DNA of 64,000 nt from Clostridia bacterium (GCA_910574255.1 CAJTAK010000005.1:271184-335183); one strand, 5' to 3'. Positions 7,530-15,735 are shown, numbered from the stretch's first letter. Notes: generated from the sequence alone by a model not told the origin. Made by a program: numbers and translations.

Positions 7530-8570
7530 ATGGACAAACTCAAAGGGAGTATGGAAGCGCTCAGCTCCATGCAGGTTACGGCAGATATGGAGGGCCTGGA
7601 TGCACAGAGCAAGGCTGTTCTGCATAGCAAAGAGGTGCTGGCAGTAATTTTGCAAGAGGTCATAGAAGAGTACAAAGGATATAGTCGGAAAGAAATTATG
7701 AGTTTTATAGATTCAGATTCTATGAGCGATTTAAAAGAAGTTTCTGCCGGAAGAAGCAATACACAGGTTCAGGGTGATAATGCAGAGTTTGTTCAGTTGA
7801 ATGAGAAGGTTTCACGATTTGATTTGGTGTTTCGAGCAAAGAATCCTTTGCTTTCTAAAGAGGATGTGCAGATCAGCCTGCATGTGGATATAGAGTCACA
7901 GAAGACCTATCGGCCAGGTTATCCTCTTGAAAAGCGTGGAATTTATTATTTGGCAAGACAACTATCATTGCAATTGTCTCTGGCTGCAGAGAATACGGAT
8001 TACGGAGCGCTGGAGAAGTGTTATGGTATTTGGATCTGTCGGGATGATATTCCAAAAGAAGCTCAATATAGTATATCAGTATATGAAGTGGCTAATACAA
8101 AGAATACCAGAATACATACTGTGGAAAAAGAGAATTATGATTTGATGACACTGGTTGTTATTAAGCTTGGTTCGAAGATATATGATGGAATAGAGGAAGA
8201 TGATGGATATGAACTTCTGCGCTTTCTGAATGCGCTTATGTATCCGCACAAGGATGACTTTATGGATACAATTTCGGAGTATATTGATTTTTCTGAGAAT
8301 GAAGAATTGTGGAAGGAGGTAACACATATGGGAGGGCTGGGCCAGAGTATATTGGAAGAGGGAATGGAACAGGGAATAGAACAAGGGATAGAACAAGGAA
8401 TAGAACAAGGAATAGAACAAGGAATACAAGCATTGATTCAGGACAATTTAGAGGAACAGATCACAAGAGAAAGAATCCTTATAAAGCTTCAAAAGCATTT
8501 CGGCCTGACAGAAGAAAAGTCTGTGCAGTATTATGAAAAGTTTGCTGCTTCTTATGATGGGAACCTGTAA
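7530..8570 (+). CDS. PD-(D/E)XK nuclease family protein (Rpn/transposase-like)
   Basis: This 346-aa protein resembles the PD-(D/E)XK 'putative transposase'/Rpn family, common in Clostridia, whose studied members promote recombination by DNA cleavage. The candidate active site is the Asp in SRFDLVFRAKNP followed by the HVDIESQ strand (D-x-E-x-Q form). The start at 7530 sits 4 nt behind AAGGAGGAG. Near the C-terminus, five 12-bp repeats encode consecutive EQGI-type units, a feature often seen in this family. A short helical tail follows. No target inverted repeats flank the gene, so it looks like a resident copy, not part of a complete transposon. Confidence 0.85.
   Translation: MDKLKGSMEALSSMQVTADMEGLDAQSKAVLHSKEVLAVILQEVIEEYKGYSRKEIMSFIDSDSMSDLKEVSAGRSNTQVQGDNAEFVQLNEKVSRFDLVFRAKNPLLSKEDVQISLHVDIESQKTYRPGYPLEKRGIYYLARQLSLQLSLAAENTDYGALEKCYGIWICRDDIPKEAQYSISVYEVANTKNTRIHTVEKENYDLMTLVVIKLGSKIYDGIEEDDGYELLRFLNALMYPHKDDFMDTISEYIDFSENEELWKEVTHMGGLGQSILEEGMEQGIEQGIEQGIEQGIEQGIQALIQDNLEEQITRERILIKLQKHFGLTEEKSVQYYEKFAASYDGNL
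8361..8420 (+). repeat. Five tandem 12-bp repeats inside the nuclease gene
   Basis: Five consecutive copies of GGAATAGAACAA (with two variant units) encode Gly-Ile/Met-Glu-Gln repeats. The number of units could vary without shifting the frame. Confidence 0.9.
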
Positions 8571-8606
8571 TGTTATGCATATTAAAAAATGATAAAGAAT
8601 TAAAGA

Positions 8607-8655
8607 AAAGACTGGTACAGCCAATAATTAATATTTGCTGTACTAGTCTTTTTTT
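8607..8655 (+). terminator. Intrinsic terminator after the nuclease gene
   Basis: AAGACTGGTACAGC pairs with GCTGTACTAGTCTT across an A/T-rich loop and is followed by a run of T. It separates the nuclease gene from the spoIIIA operon. Confidence 0.85.
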
Positions 8656-8692
8656 AAGTTTGTCCTCATATACTTTCCTAAGAGGTGAGACA

Positions 8693-9688
8693 ATGAAAGA
8701 CAGGAACAAAATCATATGCTTTTTTTCCGGGCATATCCGGGAAATTTTGGAGCAGGCCAGGTTGGATTTTGAAAAACTGCAGGAAATCCGGCTCCGGGCG
8801 GAGAAGCCTTTTTTGATTCGTCTGGATGGTGAAGAATACTTTTTGTCCGAACATGGGAAAGTTTTGAAAGAACCGGGGAATGCCTGGGCAGTGACACAAA
8901 AGGAAATTCGGGAAACGATGGAGCTTGTGGGAAAATACTCCCTCTATGCCTATGAAGATGAATTGAAACAAGGTTATTTGACGCTTCAGGGGGGACATCG
9001 GCTGGGGATATCCGGAAAAGCCGTTCTGGAGGGGGACAAGGTGAAAAGCATTCGTTATATCTCATGTCTCAATCTCCGTTTGTCCCATCAGATTATCGGC
9101 TGTGGGGACAAGGTGTTGCCCTGCCTTTATGATAAGGCAGGACTTAAGCATACATTGATTATTTCACCTCCTCGATGCGGAAAAACCACACTGCTTCGGG
9201 ATCTGATCCGGCAAATATCCAATGGAAGCAGGGAACTGCCGGGACAGACAGTGGGGGTGGTGGATGAGCGTTCTGAGATCTGCGGCTGCTGCCAGGGGAT
9301 TCCGGCGAATGATATAGGCATCCGTACAGATGTAATGGATGCCTGTCCGAAAGCGGAGGGAATGATGATGATGATTCGTTCCATGGCCCCGGAGGTGTTG
9401 GCAGTGGACGAGATTGGCGGCGAGAAGGATATAAGCGCTTTGGAGACGGCTTTGTTTTGCGGCTGTCGTCTTCTTGCCACGGTTCACGGCAGTTCCTTGG
9501 AGGATATTCGTTCCAAACCTCTTCTTCGGCGGCTGGTGGAGGAACAAATATTTGAGCGCTATGTGGTTTTATACAATTTGCCCGCTCCAAAGGAGCATGA
9601 ATTACGGGATGCCCATGGGGCGGATAATCGGATACGAACAGGCATGATTCGGCACATTCTGGATGAAAGGGGGATGAGCTTATGCTAA
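8693..9688 (+). CDS. spoIIIAA: Stage III sporulation protein AA (ATPase)
   Basis: This 331-aa protein is the cytosolic ATPase of the SpoIIIA-SpoIIQ channel (feeding tube) between mother cell and forespore. It shows Walker A PPRCGKTT with LLRD following, and a Walker B-like VLAVDEIGG, as in type II/IV secretion ATPases. The start at ATG 8693 is supported by AGAGGTGAG and by the expected N-terminus. A longer reading from 8570 would run through the upstream terminator and is rejected. It heads the eight-gene spoIIIA operon and overlaps spoIIIAB by 7 bp. Confidence 0.95.
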   Translation: MKDRNKIICFFSGHIREILEQARLDFEKLQEIRLRAEKPFLIRLDGEEYFLSEHGKVLKEPGNAWAVTQKEIRETMELVGKYSLYAYEDELKQGYLTLQGGHRLGISGKAVLEGDKVKSIRYISCLNLRLSHQIIGCGDKVLPCLYDKAGLKHTLIISPPRCGKTTLLRDLIRQISNGSRELPGQTVGVVDERSEICGCCQGIPANDIGIRTDVMDACPKAEGMMMMIRSMAPEVLAVDEIGGEKDISALETALFCGCRLLATVHGSSLEDIRSKPLLRRLVEEQIFERYVVLYNLPAPKEHELRDAHGADNRIRTGMIRHILDERGMSLC

Positions 9689-10200
9689 AGGGGATTGGCG
9701 CATTGCTGATTCTGGCTTCCGCTGCAGGAATCGGTGCCAGCTTCAGTAGCGATTTAAAGGGACGCTGCATGGAGCTTCGGTTATTGAAACAGATGATTTA
9801 TATGTTAAGGGGAGAGATTAAATATACAAAGACACCTTTGCCGGAGGCATTTTCCAGTATTGCGGTTCGCATGAAAGAGCCTTTCGGCAGCTTTTTGGAA
9901 CAGACGGCAGAGCAGATGGGGAGCATGGAGGGGCAAAGCTTTGGGGAACTGTGGCAGAAGCAGATTAAGCGTTGGCTTTCCGATACTCATTTGAAAAAGG
10001 GGGACAAGGAGCAGCTTGGAAGCTTAGGAGAGGTTCTGGGATATCTGGACCTGGAAATGCAGCTTTCCTCCATTGATCTTTATCTGGATCAGCTTGAACT
10101 TTGCATTCGGGAGGCTCAGGAAGCGGCACAGACAAAACGGAAATTATACCAGAGCTTAGGAGTGGCCGGAGGCATTTTCCTGGTCATTCTGCTGGTGTAA
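9682..10200 (+). CDS. spoIIIAB: Stage III sporulation protein AB
   Basis: This 172-aa protein has hydrophobic segments at both ends (GIGALLILASAAGIGASF and GVAGGIFLVILLV) and a helical middle, the layout of SpoIIIAB, a membrane protein related to type II secretion GspF. It acts in the mother-cell membrane as part of the SpoIIIA complex. The residues RLLKQMIYMLRGEIKYTKTP are typical of the family. It overlaps the end of spoIIIAA and is followed directly by spoIIIAC. Confidence 0.94.
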   Translation: MLKGIGALLILASAAGIGASFSSDLKGRCMELRLLKQMIYMLRGEIKYTKTPLPEAFSSIAVRMKEPFGSFLEQTAEQMGSMEGQSFGELWQKQIKRWLSDTHLKKGDKEQLGSLGEVLGYLDLEMQLSSIDLYLDQLELCIREAQEAAQTKRKLYQSLGVAGGIFLVILLV

Positions 10201-10212
10201 ATGGAGGAACTT

Positions 10213-10407
10213 ATGAGCGTTAATCTCATATTTAAAATTGCGGCGGTTGGAATCCTGGTCTCTGTGCTGAGCCAGATTCTAAAGCACAGCGGACGGGAGG
10301 AGCAGGCATTTTTGACCAGCCTTGCGGGCCTGGTATTGGTGCTGTTCTGGATTCTTCCCTACATTTTTGATTTGTTTGATACCATGCAGCGCCTTTTTGC
10401 GTTGTAG
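10213..10407 (+). CDS. spoIIIAC: Stage III sporulation protein AC
   Basis: This 64-aa protein has two membrane segments and a conserved polar link (QILKHSGREEQA), matching SpoIIIAC. The start at 10213 lies 5 nt behind GGAGG (10203-10207); an ATG at 10201 would place that site inside the gene. It is a small membrane subunit of the SpoIIIA complex. The downstream gap to spoIIIAD contains a family A repeat, so the operon is interrupted by about 135 bp of non-coding hairpin DNA. Confidence 0.93.
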   Translation: MSVNLIFKIAAVGILVSVLSQILKHSGREEQAFLTSLAGLVLVLFWILPYIFDLFDTMQRLFAL

Positions 10408-10410
10408 ATA

Positions 10411-10525
10411 TTACGGAACTAAAAACAGTAATATCACTTACAGTGCCAGAAGGATTTGCGGACGCATGTTTTTGCGGCCGGAAATTCTTCTAGATGAGTG
10501 GTGCTGTAAGTGGTATTACGGAACT
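10411..10525. repeat. Family A hairpin repeat, copy 2 (inside spoIIIA operon)
   Basis: TTACGGAACT occurs at both ends (10411-10420 and 10516-10525). Between them GTAATATCACTTACAG (10428-10443) pairs with 10504-10519, with one G-T pair. An inner AGAAGGATTT stem and a GACGCATG/TGCGG tip complete the shared structure. Confidence 0.88.
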
Positions 10526-10542
10526 AAAATAGAGGTGATATT

Positions 10543-10926
10543 ATGCTTCAGGCAGCCATGATTGGAATTGCCGGCGTTTTGCTGGCGCTTCAGATAAAAG
10601 CGGTAAAACCGGAATTTTCCGTCTATCTGAGCATTGCTACCAGCGTATTTCTGCTGCTTTTAGCAGTTCAGAAGCTGGAGATTGTGGTAGAGAGCGTAAA
10701 GCTGATTCAAAGCTCCATTTCCATCCAAAGCTCTTACATACAAGCGCTGCTTAAAATCATAGGCATTACCTATATATCGGAATTTGCCGCAGACATCTGC
10801 CGGGATGCAGGGTATGGGGCTATTGCCGGACAGATTGGAGTATTCAGCAAGCTTTCGATCCTAGCTGTCAGTATGCCTATCATCACGGCTCTCTTAGATA
10901 CCATTCATGGATTTTTGGGAACATAA
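10543..10926 (+). CDS. spoIIIAD: Stage III sporulation protein AD
   Basis: This 127-aa protein has several hydrophobic segments and the family's core ISIQSSYIQALLKIIGITYISEFAADICRDAGYGAIAGQI. Its role is as a membrane subunit of the SpoIIIA channel. The ATG follows GAGGTGAT at good spacing. It lies behind a family A repeat and 2 bp ahead of spoIIIAE. Confidence 0.95.
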   Translation: MLQAAMIGIAGVLLALQIKAVKPEFSVYLSIATSVFLLLLAVQKLEIVVESVKLIQSSISIQSSYIQALLKIIGITYISEFAADICRDAGYGAIAGQIGVFSKLSILAVSMPIITALLDTIHGFLGT

Positions 10927-10928
10927 AG

Positions 10929-12074
10929 ATGGAAAAGAAATGGAAAAATATACCACATTTTAGATTTTGCGCTCTCCTGTCGGGCATCCTGTTTTTGGGC
11001 TTTCTCATACCGCTTAATGTCCGGGCCGAAGACTTTTCTATGATAGATGAGTTAGATTTTAACGAAATAGAAGAATCGGTGGATGAGATTTTGGGAGGGG
11101 AATTCCAGTTTAAGAATACGGTGCTGGAGCTTTTGCAGGGAGGACGATCCCTGACTTTGGAGAACTTCGTGACGGCCGTAGTGGAACAGATGGGAGATAA
11201 TTGGCAGACAGAAAAGCATTTGATGCTTTCTATTTTGCTCCTTGCAATTGCAGCGGCTCTCATGTCTAATTTTTCCAATATTTTCCAGAACCAGCAGATT
11301 GCGGAGGTAAGCTTTGAGATTACTTATCTATTGCTGTTTTTGATATTATTGCAGATTTTTTCTGGGGCAATGGAGATTGCCGGGGAAGTGCTCCTGGGGA
11401 TTCAGAATTTTATGAATGTGCTGGTTCCGGCTTTTTGCCTTGCGGTGACGATGGCATCCGGAAGTACCACGGCTCTGGTATTTTATGAATTTTTCCTGGG
11501 GCTTATTTATTTCATTCAGAGACTGATTCAAAACGGGCTGATGGCTTTGATTCAGATCCATGTGATTCTCGTCTTTGTAAACCATCTGACGAAGGATGAG
11601 TATCTGTCCCAGATGAAAGAAATGACATCAAAGGTCACAGTATGGCTGCTGAAATCCATGCTTGCAGTGGTGATTGGCTTTAATACGATACAGGGAATTT
11701 TGAATCCGGCAGTAGATTCTTTGAAAACTACCTTATTCAGCCGGGCGGCGGAGATGATTCCGGGAATCGGCAATATCGCCGGTTCCGTAACGGACGTGGT
11801 GCTGGGATCTTCCGTTCTTATAAAAAATGGCATCGGCGTTGCGGCTCTGGTAGTACTTGTGCTTATCTGCCTGATGCCTTTGGCAAAGCTTGGGATGCTG
11901 GTACTGATTCTGGAACTGGCGGCTGCGCTCATTCAGCCGGTATCGGATAAACGGATGATCGGCTGTGTGTCCGGAGTGGGAGAGGGAATCCGCCTGCTGT
12001 TTCGGGTAGTATTTACTACGGTAGTTTTGTTTATGCTGACCATTGCAGTTGTGACTGTGTCAGTAAGGGGATGA
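10929..12074 (+). CDS. spoIIIAE: Stage III sporulation protein AE
   Basis: This 381-aa protein starts with a signal-like hydrophobic segment. An acidic stretch follows, then about seven membrane segments. The run PGIGNIAGSVTDVVLGSSVLIKNGIG matches the SpoIIIAE family, the largest membrane subunit of the SpoIIIA complex. It begins 2 bp after spoIIIAD. The ribosome site is weak, so translation may be coupled to the preceding gene. Confidence 0.95.
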   Translation: MEKKWKNIPHFRFCALLSGILFLGFLIPLNVRAEDFSMIDELDFNEIEESVDEILGGEFQFKNTVLELLQGGRSLTLENFVTAVVEQMGDNWQTEKHLMLSILLLAIAAALMSNFSNIFQNQQIAEVSFEITYLLLFLILLQIFSGAMEIAGEVLLGIQNFMNVLVPAFCLAVTMASGSTTALVFYEFFLGLIYFIQRLIQNGLMALIQIHVILVFVNHLTKDEYLSQMKEMTSKVTVWLLKSMLAVVIGFNTIQGILNPAVDSLKTTLFSRAAEMIPGIGNIAGSVTDVVLGSSVLIKNGIGVAALVVLVLICLMPLAKLGMLVLILELAAALIQPVSDKRMIGCVSGVGEGIRLLFRVVFTTVVLFMLTIAVVTVSVRG

Positions 12075-12090
12075 AAAGGAGGGCTGGAAT

Positions 12091-12522
12091 ATAAAAAATT
12101 TATTATTTGGCTGGATACAGGATATTGCGTTTTATACTCTTTTGATGGTGGTAGTGCTTCATGTGCTGCCGGAGAAAAACCAGCGGAAATATTTACAATT
12201 TTTTATGGGAATTGTTTTGATGATCCTTGTAATGTCCCCCCTGCTGTCAGCCTTGGGATTAGATCGGCAGTTGGATAAGACCTATGCCAGACAGACCTAT
12301 GACAGGGAGCTTCAGGAATTTTTAGAAAGGCAGGAGGCTGTTGAGGAAGAGTATCAGCGGTACATGGAGGAGAAGCTTTATGAAGCCCGGGATGAGGCGG
12401 AAAGCTTAAAGGAAGAACAGAGGGAACAGGAGGGGCAGGAGGAAAGATTGGTCCCTCAGGGAGGAGACGAGAGTGGAATTCCTGAAATCCATATTGAAAT
12501 CGGAAAACCGGAAGAGGATTAA
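12091..12522 (+). CDS. spoIIIAF: Stage III sporulation protein AF, apparently starting with AUA
   Basis: SpoIIIAF proteins begin with two membrane helices. Here the frame from 12091 reads (ATA)KNLLFGWIQDIAFYTLLMVVVLHVLPEKNQ, then a second helix ending ILVMSPLLSAL, then a long acidic helical tail; the whole is 143 aa. No ATG, GTG or TTG exists in this frame between the stop at 12064 and a TTG at 12142, which would delete the first helix. AAGGAGG (12076-12082) lies 8 nt before ATA 12091, ideal spacing. Either a rare AUA start is used or the base is an error for ATG. Its 3' end overlaps spoIIIAG by 50 bp. Confidence 0.8.
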   Translation: MKNLLFGWIQDIAFYTLLMVVVLHVLPEKNQRKYLQFFMGIVLMILVMSPLLSALGLDRQLDKTYARQTYDRELQEFLERQEAVEEEYQRYMEEKLYEARDEAESLKEEQREQEGQEERLVPQGGDESGIPEIHIEIGKPEED

Positions 12523-13090
12523 AAAGCCAAAAAAGGATCAACTGGTGATTCTCCTGCTCTTTGGCGTTCTTTTGCTGGTGATTGCCATTCCTGTGGAACC
12601 TAAGAAAGAGAAGCAGGGAGAAAAAGAAACGGCCCAGGAGGGAGAGGGCGCTTTAGAGGGAACGAAAGAGACGTTTTCGTCCGATTCTTATGAACGGCAG
12701 CAGGAGCAACGCTTAAAGGAAGTTTTAGAGAAAGTGGAGGGGGTAGGCAGGGTAGATGTGATGATTACCCTGCGTGCTTCCGCCCAGAAAGTGGTGGAGA
12801 AAGATGCACCCTCCAGAAGTCAGAGAGTAGAAGAGACGGACTCTCAGGGAGGAAGCCGGACGACAGAGGAAAATGAGAAAGAAGAGGCCACTGTTTATGA
12901 GGAAGGGGAAGACGGAATAAGAACGCCTTATGTGATTCAGGAATTGGAGCCTGCAGTGGAGGGGGTCATCGTGATTGCCGAGGGCGGCGGAAATCCAACG
13001 GTAAAACAGAATATTCTGGAGGCCATTCAGGCATTATTTCCTGTGGAGGCACATAAAATAAAAATAATGAAGATGGAGGGTTCAAAGTGA
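12473..13090 (+). CDS. spoIIIAG: Stage III sporulation protein AG
   Basis: This 205-aa protein has one N-terminal membrane anchor (residues about 24-41) and an extracytoplasmic part. The EGVGRVDVMITLRASAQKVVEKD segment belongs to the ring-building fold shared with type III secretion ring proteins. SpoIIIAG forms a large ring in the SpoIIIA channel. It uses a GTG start at 12473 behind GGGAGGAG and overlaps the end of spoIIIAF. A Glu/Ser-rich insertion lies between the two conserved parts. Confidence 0.95.
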   Translation: MEFLKSILKSENRKRIKKPKKDQLVILLLFGVLLLVIAIPVEPKKEKQGEKETAQEGEGALEGTKETFSSDSYERQQEQRLKEVLEKVEGVGRVDVMITLRASAQKVVEKDAPSRSQRVEETDSQGGSRTTEENEKEEATVYEEGEDGIRTPYVIQELEPAVEGVIVIAEGGGNPTVKQNILEAIQALFPVEAHKIKIMKMEGSK

Positions 13091-13770
13091 AGAACATATT
13101 CAAGAAAAACCAGATGATCATTACCGCACTTGCTATTATGATTGCGGTAGCAGGGTACTTAAACTATTCCGGAAGCAAGCTTGACTCTGCCAGCATTACG
13201 GCAGGATCGGGGGCAGCCACAAAAGAGGATGACGATAACATTGCAGCAGATATTTCCGCAGAGGATCTGTATGCCGAGACCGGGCTTGAGGAACTGCAGT
13301 TTGCGGACGGCGATATTGCAAGCCTGGATCAGGATGCATCGGATCTGGATACGGCTGAACTGGGAGAAGATGAGAATCCAGGAGAGGCCGTACTGGCAAG
13401 CTCCACATCGGGGGTAGGCTTTTCTGCTGAGGCGAAGGTGACGAGAGAGCAGCTTCGTTCTAAGAATAAGGAGATTCTTCTGGAGGTTATCAACAATGCG
13501 AATATTTCCGATGCCCAGAAGCAGGAGGCTATTGACAGCATGATAGCCCTGACAGACGTTGCGGAGCGGGAATCTGCCGCAGAGATACTGCTTCAGGCCA
13601 AAGGCTTTGAGGATGCTGTGGTAAGCATCACGGACGGGCAGGTGGATGTGGTTGTGAATATGGCGGAGATAGACGACGCAGGCCGGGCGCAGATCGAGGA
13701 TATTGTGAAGCGCAAGACCGGAATCTCCGGAGAAAATATTGTAATTACGCCTATGGCAGAAGCGGAGTAA
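13087..13770 (+). CDS. spoIIIAH: Stage III sporulation protein AH
   Basis: This 227-aa protein has an N-terminal membrane anchor, an acidic linker and a C-terminal YscJ/FliF-like domain (from about residue 125, EVINNANISDAQKQEAIDSM). In the intercellular space SpoIIIAH binds SpoIIQ from the forespore. It starts with GTG at 13087, overlapping the spoIIIAG stop by 4 bp, and closes the operon. No spoIIQ gene is in this window. Confidence 0.95.
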   Translation: MKNIFKKNQMIITALAIMIAVAGYLNYSGSKLDSASITAGSGAATKEDDDNIAADISAEDLYAETGLEELQFADGDIASLDQDASDLDTAELGEDENPGEAVLASSTSGVGFSAEAKVTREQLRSKNKEILLEVINNANISDAQKQEAIDSMIALTDVAERESAAEILLQAKGFEDAVVSITDGQVDVVVNMAEIDDAGRAQIEDIVKRKTGISGENIVITPMAEAE

Positions 13771-13775
13771 AAAGG

Positions 13776-13822
13776 ACGGCGGTGTGGATTCTTAAAAGGG
13801 GAATCTTACACCGCCGGAATTT
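13776..13822 (+). terminator. Hairpin ending the spoIIIA operon
   Basis: GGCGGTGTGGATTC pairs with GAATCTTACACCGCC, followed by a short T-run (AATTTT). Confidence 0.75.
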
Positions 13823-13869
13823 TATGAGGAGGGCAATGAGCTATAGGGGTAAATTTTAAAGAATTGGAA

Positions 13870-13900
13870 CCTGGCAGGATATTGCCGGGTTTTTGTTTTT
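13870..13900 (+). terminator. Second hairpin with T-run
   Basis: CCTGGCA pairs with TGCCGGG (one G-T pair), followed by TTTTTGTTTTT. A run of nine G (13902-13910) follows directly and could be prone to length change or reading error. Confidence 0.7.
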
Positions 13901-13938
13901 AGGGGGGGGGTGTGACAGAAAACTGCATACGGGAATAT

Positions 13939-13967
13939 TTGACGAATGAGGAAAAGTCCGCTATGAT
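13939..13967 (+). promoter_or_regulatory. Promoter of aroC
   Basis: TTGACG (13939-13944) and TATGAT (13962-13967) are 17 bp apart. The leader to the aroC start is about 125 nt and holds no convincing gene. Confidence 0.7.
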
Positions 13968-14097
13968 AATAGATAGCTTTTTTGATTGTCTGTGGAGAGG
14001 CATGGGCAATTGAATGTTTATATGAAGTATGCTTTGAGCAGTCTTAAAAAGCATTGGAAGAGATTTGGGAAAAGAAAAAAGAACAGGAGTACAAACT

Positions 14098-15198
14098 ATG
14101 GCAGGTTCAATATTTGGAAAACATTTTTGTATTTCAACCTGGGGAGAGTCCCACGGAAAGGCAATCGGCGTGGTGGTAGACGGATGCCCCGCAGGTCTTG
14201 CCATCACAGAAGAGGATATTCAGCAATATCTGAACCGCAGAAAACCGGGGCAGTCCCGATATACCACCAGCCGCACTGAGGCGGATCAGGTGGAAATTCT
14301 TTCAGGAGTTTTCGAGGGAATGACCACAGGAACCCCCATTTCCCTGATGGTAAGAAATACCTCCCAGCGTTCCGGAGATTACAGTGAGATAGCTTCCTGC
14401 TATCGTCCGGGACATGCGGATTATACCTTTGATGAGAAATACGGCTTTCGGGACTATCGGGGCGGCGGCCGTTCCTCCGGCAGGGAGACCATTGGACGGG
14501 TAGCAGCAGGGGCGATTGCGGCAAAGCTTCTTAAGGAATTGGGAATTCATCTATGCGCCTATGCCAGCGCCATTGGCCCGGTGGAAATCGACAGGGAGCG
14601 GTTTTCGGAGGAAGTCATCTGGGAAAATGCATTTTTTATGCCGGATGCCCGGGCGGCAGAGCAGGCGGCGGCTTATCTTCATGAGTGTATGAAAGAACAG
14701 GATTCTTCCGGCGGTATCATTGAGTGTGTAGTCAGGGGGCTTCCGGCAGGCTTAGGCGAGCCTTGCTTTGACAAGCTGGATGCCAATCTTGCAAAGGCCA
14801 TACTTTCCATTGGTGCGGTGAAAGGCTTTGAGATAGGAGACGGTTTTGGAGCAGCCAAGGCGAAAGGAAGCAAAAACAACGATGCCTTTGTGTGCCGGGA
14901 ACAGAAGGTTTCCAAGAAGACCAACCATGCAGGCGGCACCTTAGGAGGGATCAGCGACGGAAGCCATCTGGTGTTCCGGGCGGCCATTAAGCCTACGCCA
15001 TCCATCAGTGCACTTCAGCATACGGTGAATAAAAAAGGGGAAAACATTGAGGTCAGCATCCGGGGACGCCACGATCCGGTGATTGTACCAAGAGCAGTGG
15101 TTGTGGTAGAATCCATGGCAGCCCTCGTTCTGGCAGACGCCCTGCTGGAGGGGATGGGGGCGAAAATGGAGTATTTGCAGAAGATTTGGGAACGGTAA
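14098..15198 (+). CDS. aroC: Chorismate synthase
   Basis: This 366-aa enzyme converts 5-enolpyruvylshikimate-3-phosphate to chorismate, the last shared step for aromatic amino acids, with reduced FMN as cofactor. Family motifs are clear: GSIFGKHF..TWGESHG at the start, RPGHADYTFDEKYG, GGGRSSGRET, and the late KPTPSI. ATG 14098 follows AGGAG at 8 nt and gives the usual N-terminus; an ATG at 14065 would add 11 atypical residues. The stop codon (15196-15198) lies within the first bases of a palindromic repeat, so the C-terminal residues may have been set by insertion of that element. Confidence 0.95.
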   Translation: MAGSIFGKHFCISTWGESHGKAIGVVVDGCPAGLAITEEDIQQYLNRRKPGQSRYTTSRTEADQVEILSGVFEGMTTGTPISLMVRNTSQRSGDYSEIASCYRPGHADYTFDEKYGFRDYRGGGRSSGRETIGRVAAGAIAAKLLKELGIHLCAYASAIGPVEIDRERFSEEVIWENAFFMPDARAAEQAAAYLHECMKEQDSSGGIIECVVRGLPAGLGEPCFDKLDANLAKAILSIGAVKGFEIGDGFGAAKAKGSKNNDAFVCREQKVSKKTNHAGGTLGGISDGSHLVFRAAIKPTPSISALQHTVNKKGENIEVSIRGRHDPVIVPRAVVVVESMAALVLADALLEGMGAKMEYLQKIWER

Positions 15199-15287
15199 AG
15201 TTGCAAAGGCACACGAGAGGAACTTTCATGAGTACCCTTTCGAATGAAAGTTTCTCTCATTACAGGTGTGTCGAAGCGACTTTATCC
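15194..15287. repeat. 94-bp palindromic repeat (family B), copy 2
   Basis: GGTAAAG at the left end pairs with CTTTATCC at the right (one G-T pair), and the inner arms match those of the copies at 2746 and 31330. It contains the stop codon of aroC. Confidence 0.83.
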
Positions 15288-15295
15288 TTTCGTGC

Positions 15296-15415
15296 TATCA
15301 CGCAGTGATTTTGAACAGTAATATCCTGTCTATGCACAAATCAATTTACAGACGCATGTATCTGCGGCTGGGAATTGATTTATATGAGGGTGTATGGACA
15401 GGATATTACGGAACT
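15296..15415. repeat. Small hairpin plus family A repeat, copy 3
   Basis: ATCAC/GTGAT forms a short hairpin near 15298-15310. The main hairpin is GTAATATCCTGTC (15318-15330) pairing perfectly with 15397-15409, with the inner AATCAATT stem and GACGCATG tip. It ends in TTACGGAACT (15406-15415), 5 bp before the AGGAGG of the next reading frame. Confidence 0.88.
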
Positions 15416-15431
15416 GGACTAGGAGGAAAAG

Positions 15432-15735
15432 ATGAAATATGTAATTGCAGGCTCCGGCACCGTAGGAGGAAGCTGTCTTTGTATGTGTAAAGGGATATTC
15501 TCTGGGGGAGGCCATGGAGCTTGGACTGCAGGAGGACATTGCAGAGGCCAACCTGAAGGTTCTGGCAGACTTAAGTCCCGCAGGAACCTCCATGCAGCGG
15601 GATATTGCCAAAGGCGGGGCTTCGGAGATTGAGGGATTGGTCTATGGCGTGGAGAAAATGGCTTCTGCCTATGGTGTGGACATGCCTGTATATAAGAGGA
15701 TAATTGATGAATTGAAAGCAAGAGGGCTGAAATAA
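15432..15735 (+). pseudogene. panE: Ketopantoate reductase remnant
   Basis: Behind a good AGGAGG, ATG 15432 begins MKYVIAGSGTVGGS, a Rossmann nucleotide-binding start. A shift of frame then gives VFVCVKGYSLGEAMELG, resembling the 'vKgyq' strand of the same fold. Next comes the C-terminal signature of PanE/ApbA enzymes (ADLSPAGTSMQRDIAKGGASEIEGLVYG..VDMPVYKRIIDELK) up to 15735. Active proteins are about 300 aa; here roughly 100 codons in two frames remain. I conclude that internal deletions and a frameshift destroyed the gene. The C-terminal part alone (ATG 15514) could be translated but lacks the NADPH site. tgt starts at the next base. Confidence 0.78.

Noticed and set aside
8570..8692. Upstream extension of spoIIIAA
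   Set aside because: The extension runs through a clear terminator and the start at 8693 has a good ribosome site and the family N-terminus.
13986..14279. 97-aa open frame overlapping the start of aroC
   Set aside because: It is a different frame of aroC, very Arg-rich, with no recognisable domain, and no ribosome site.
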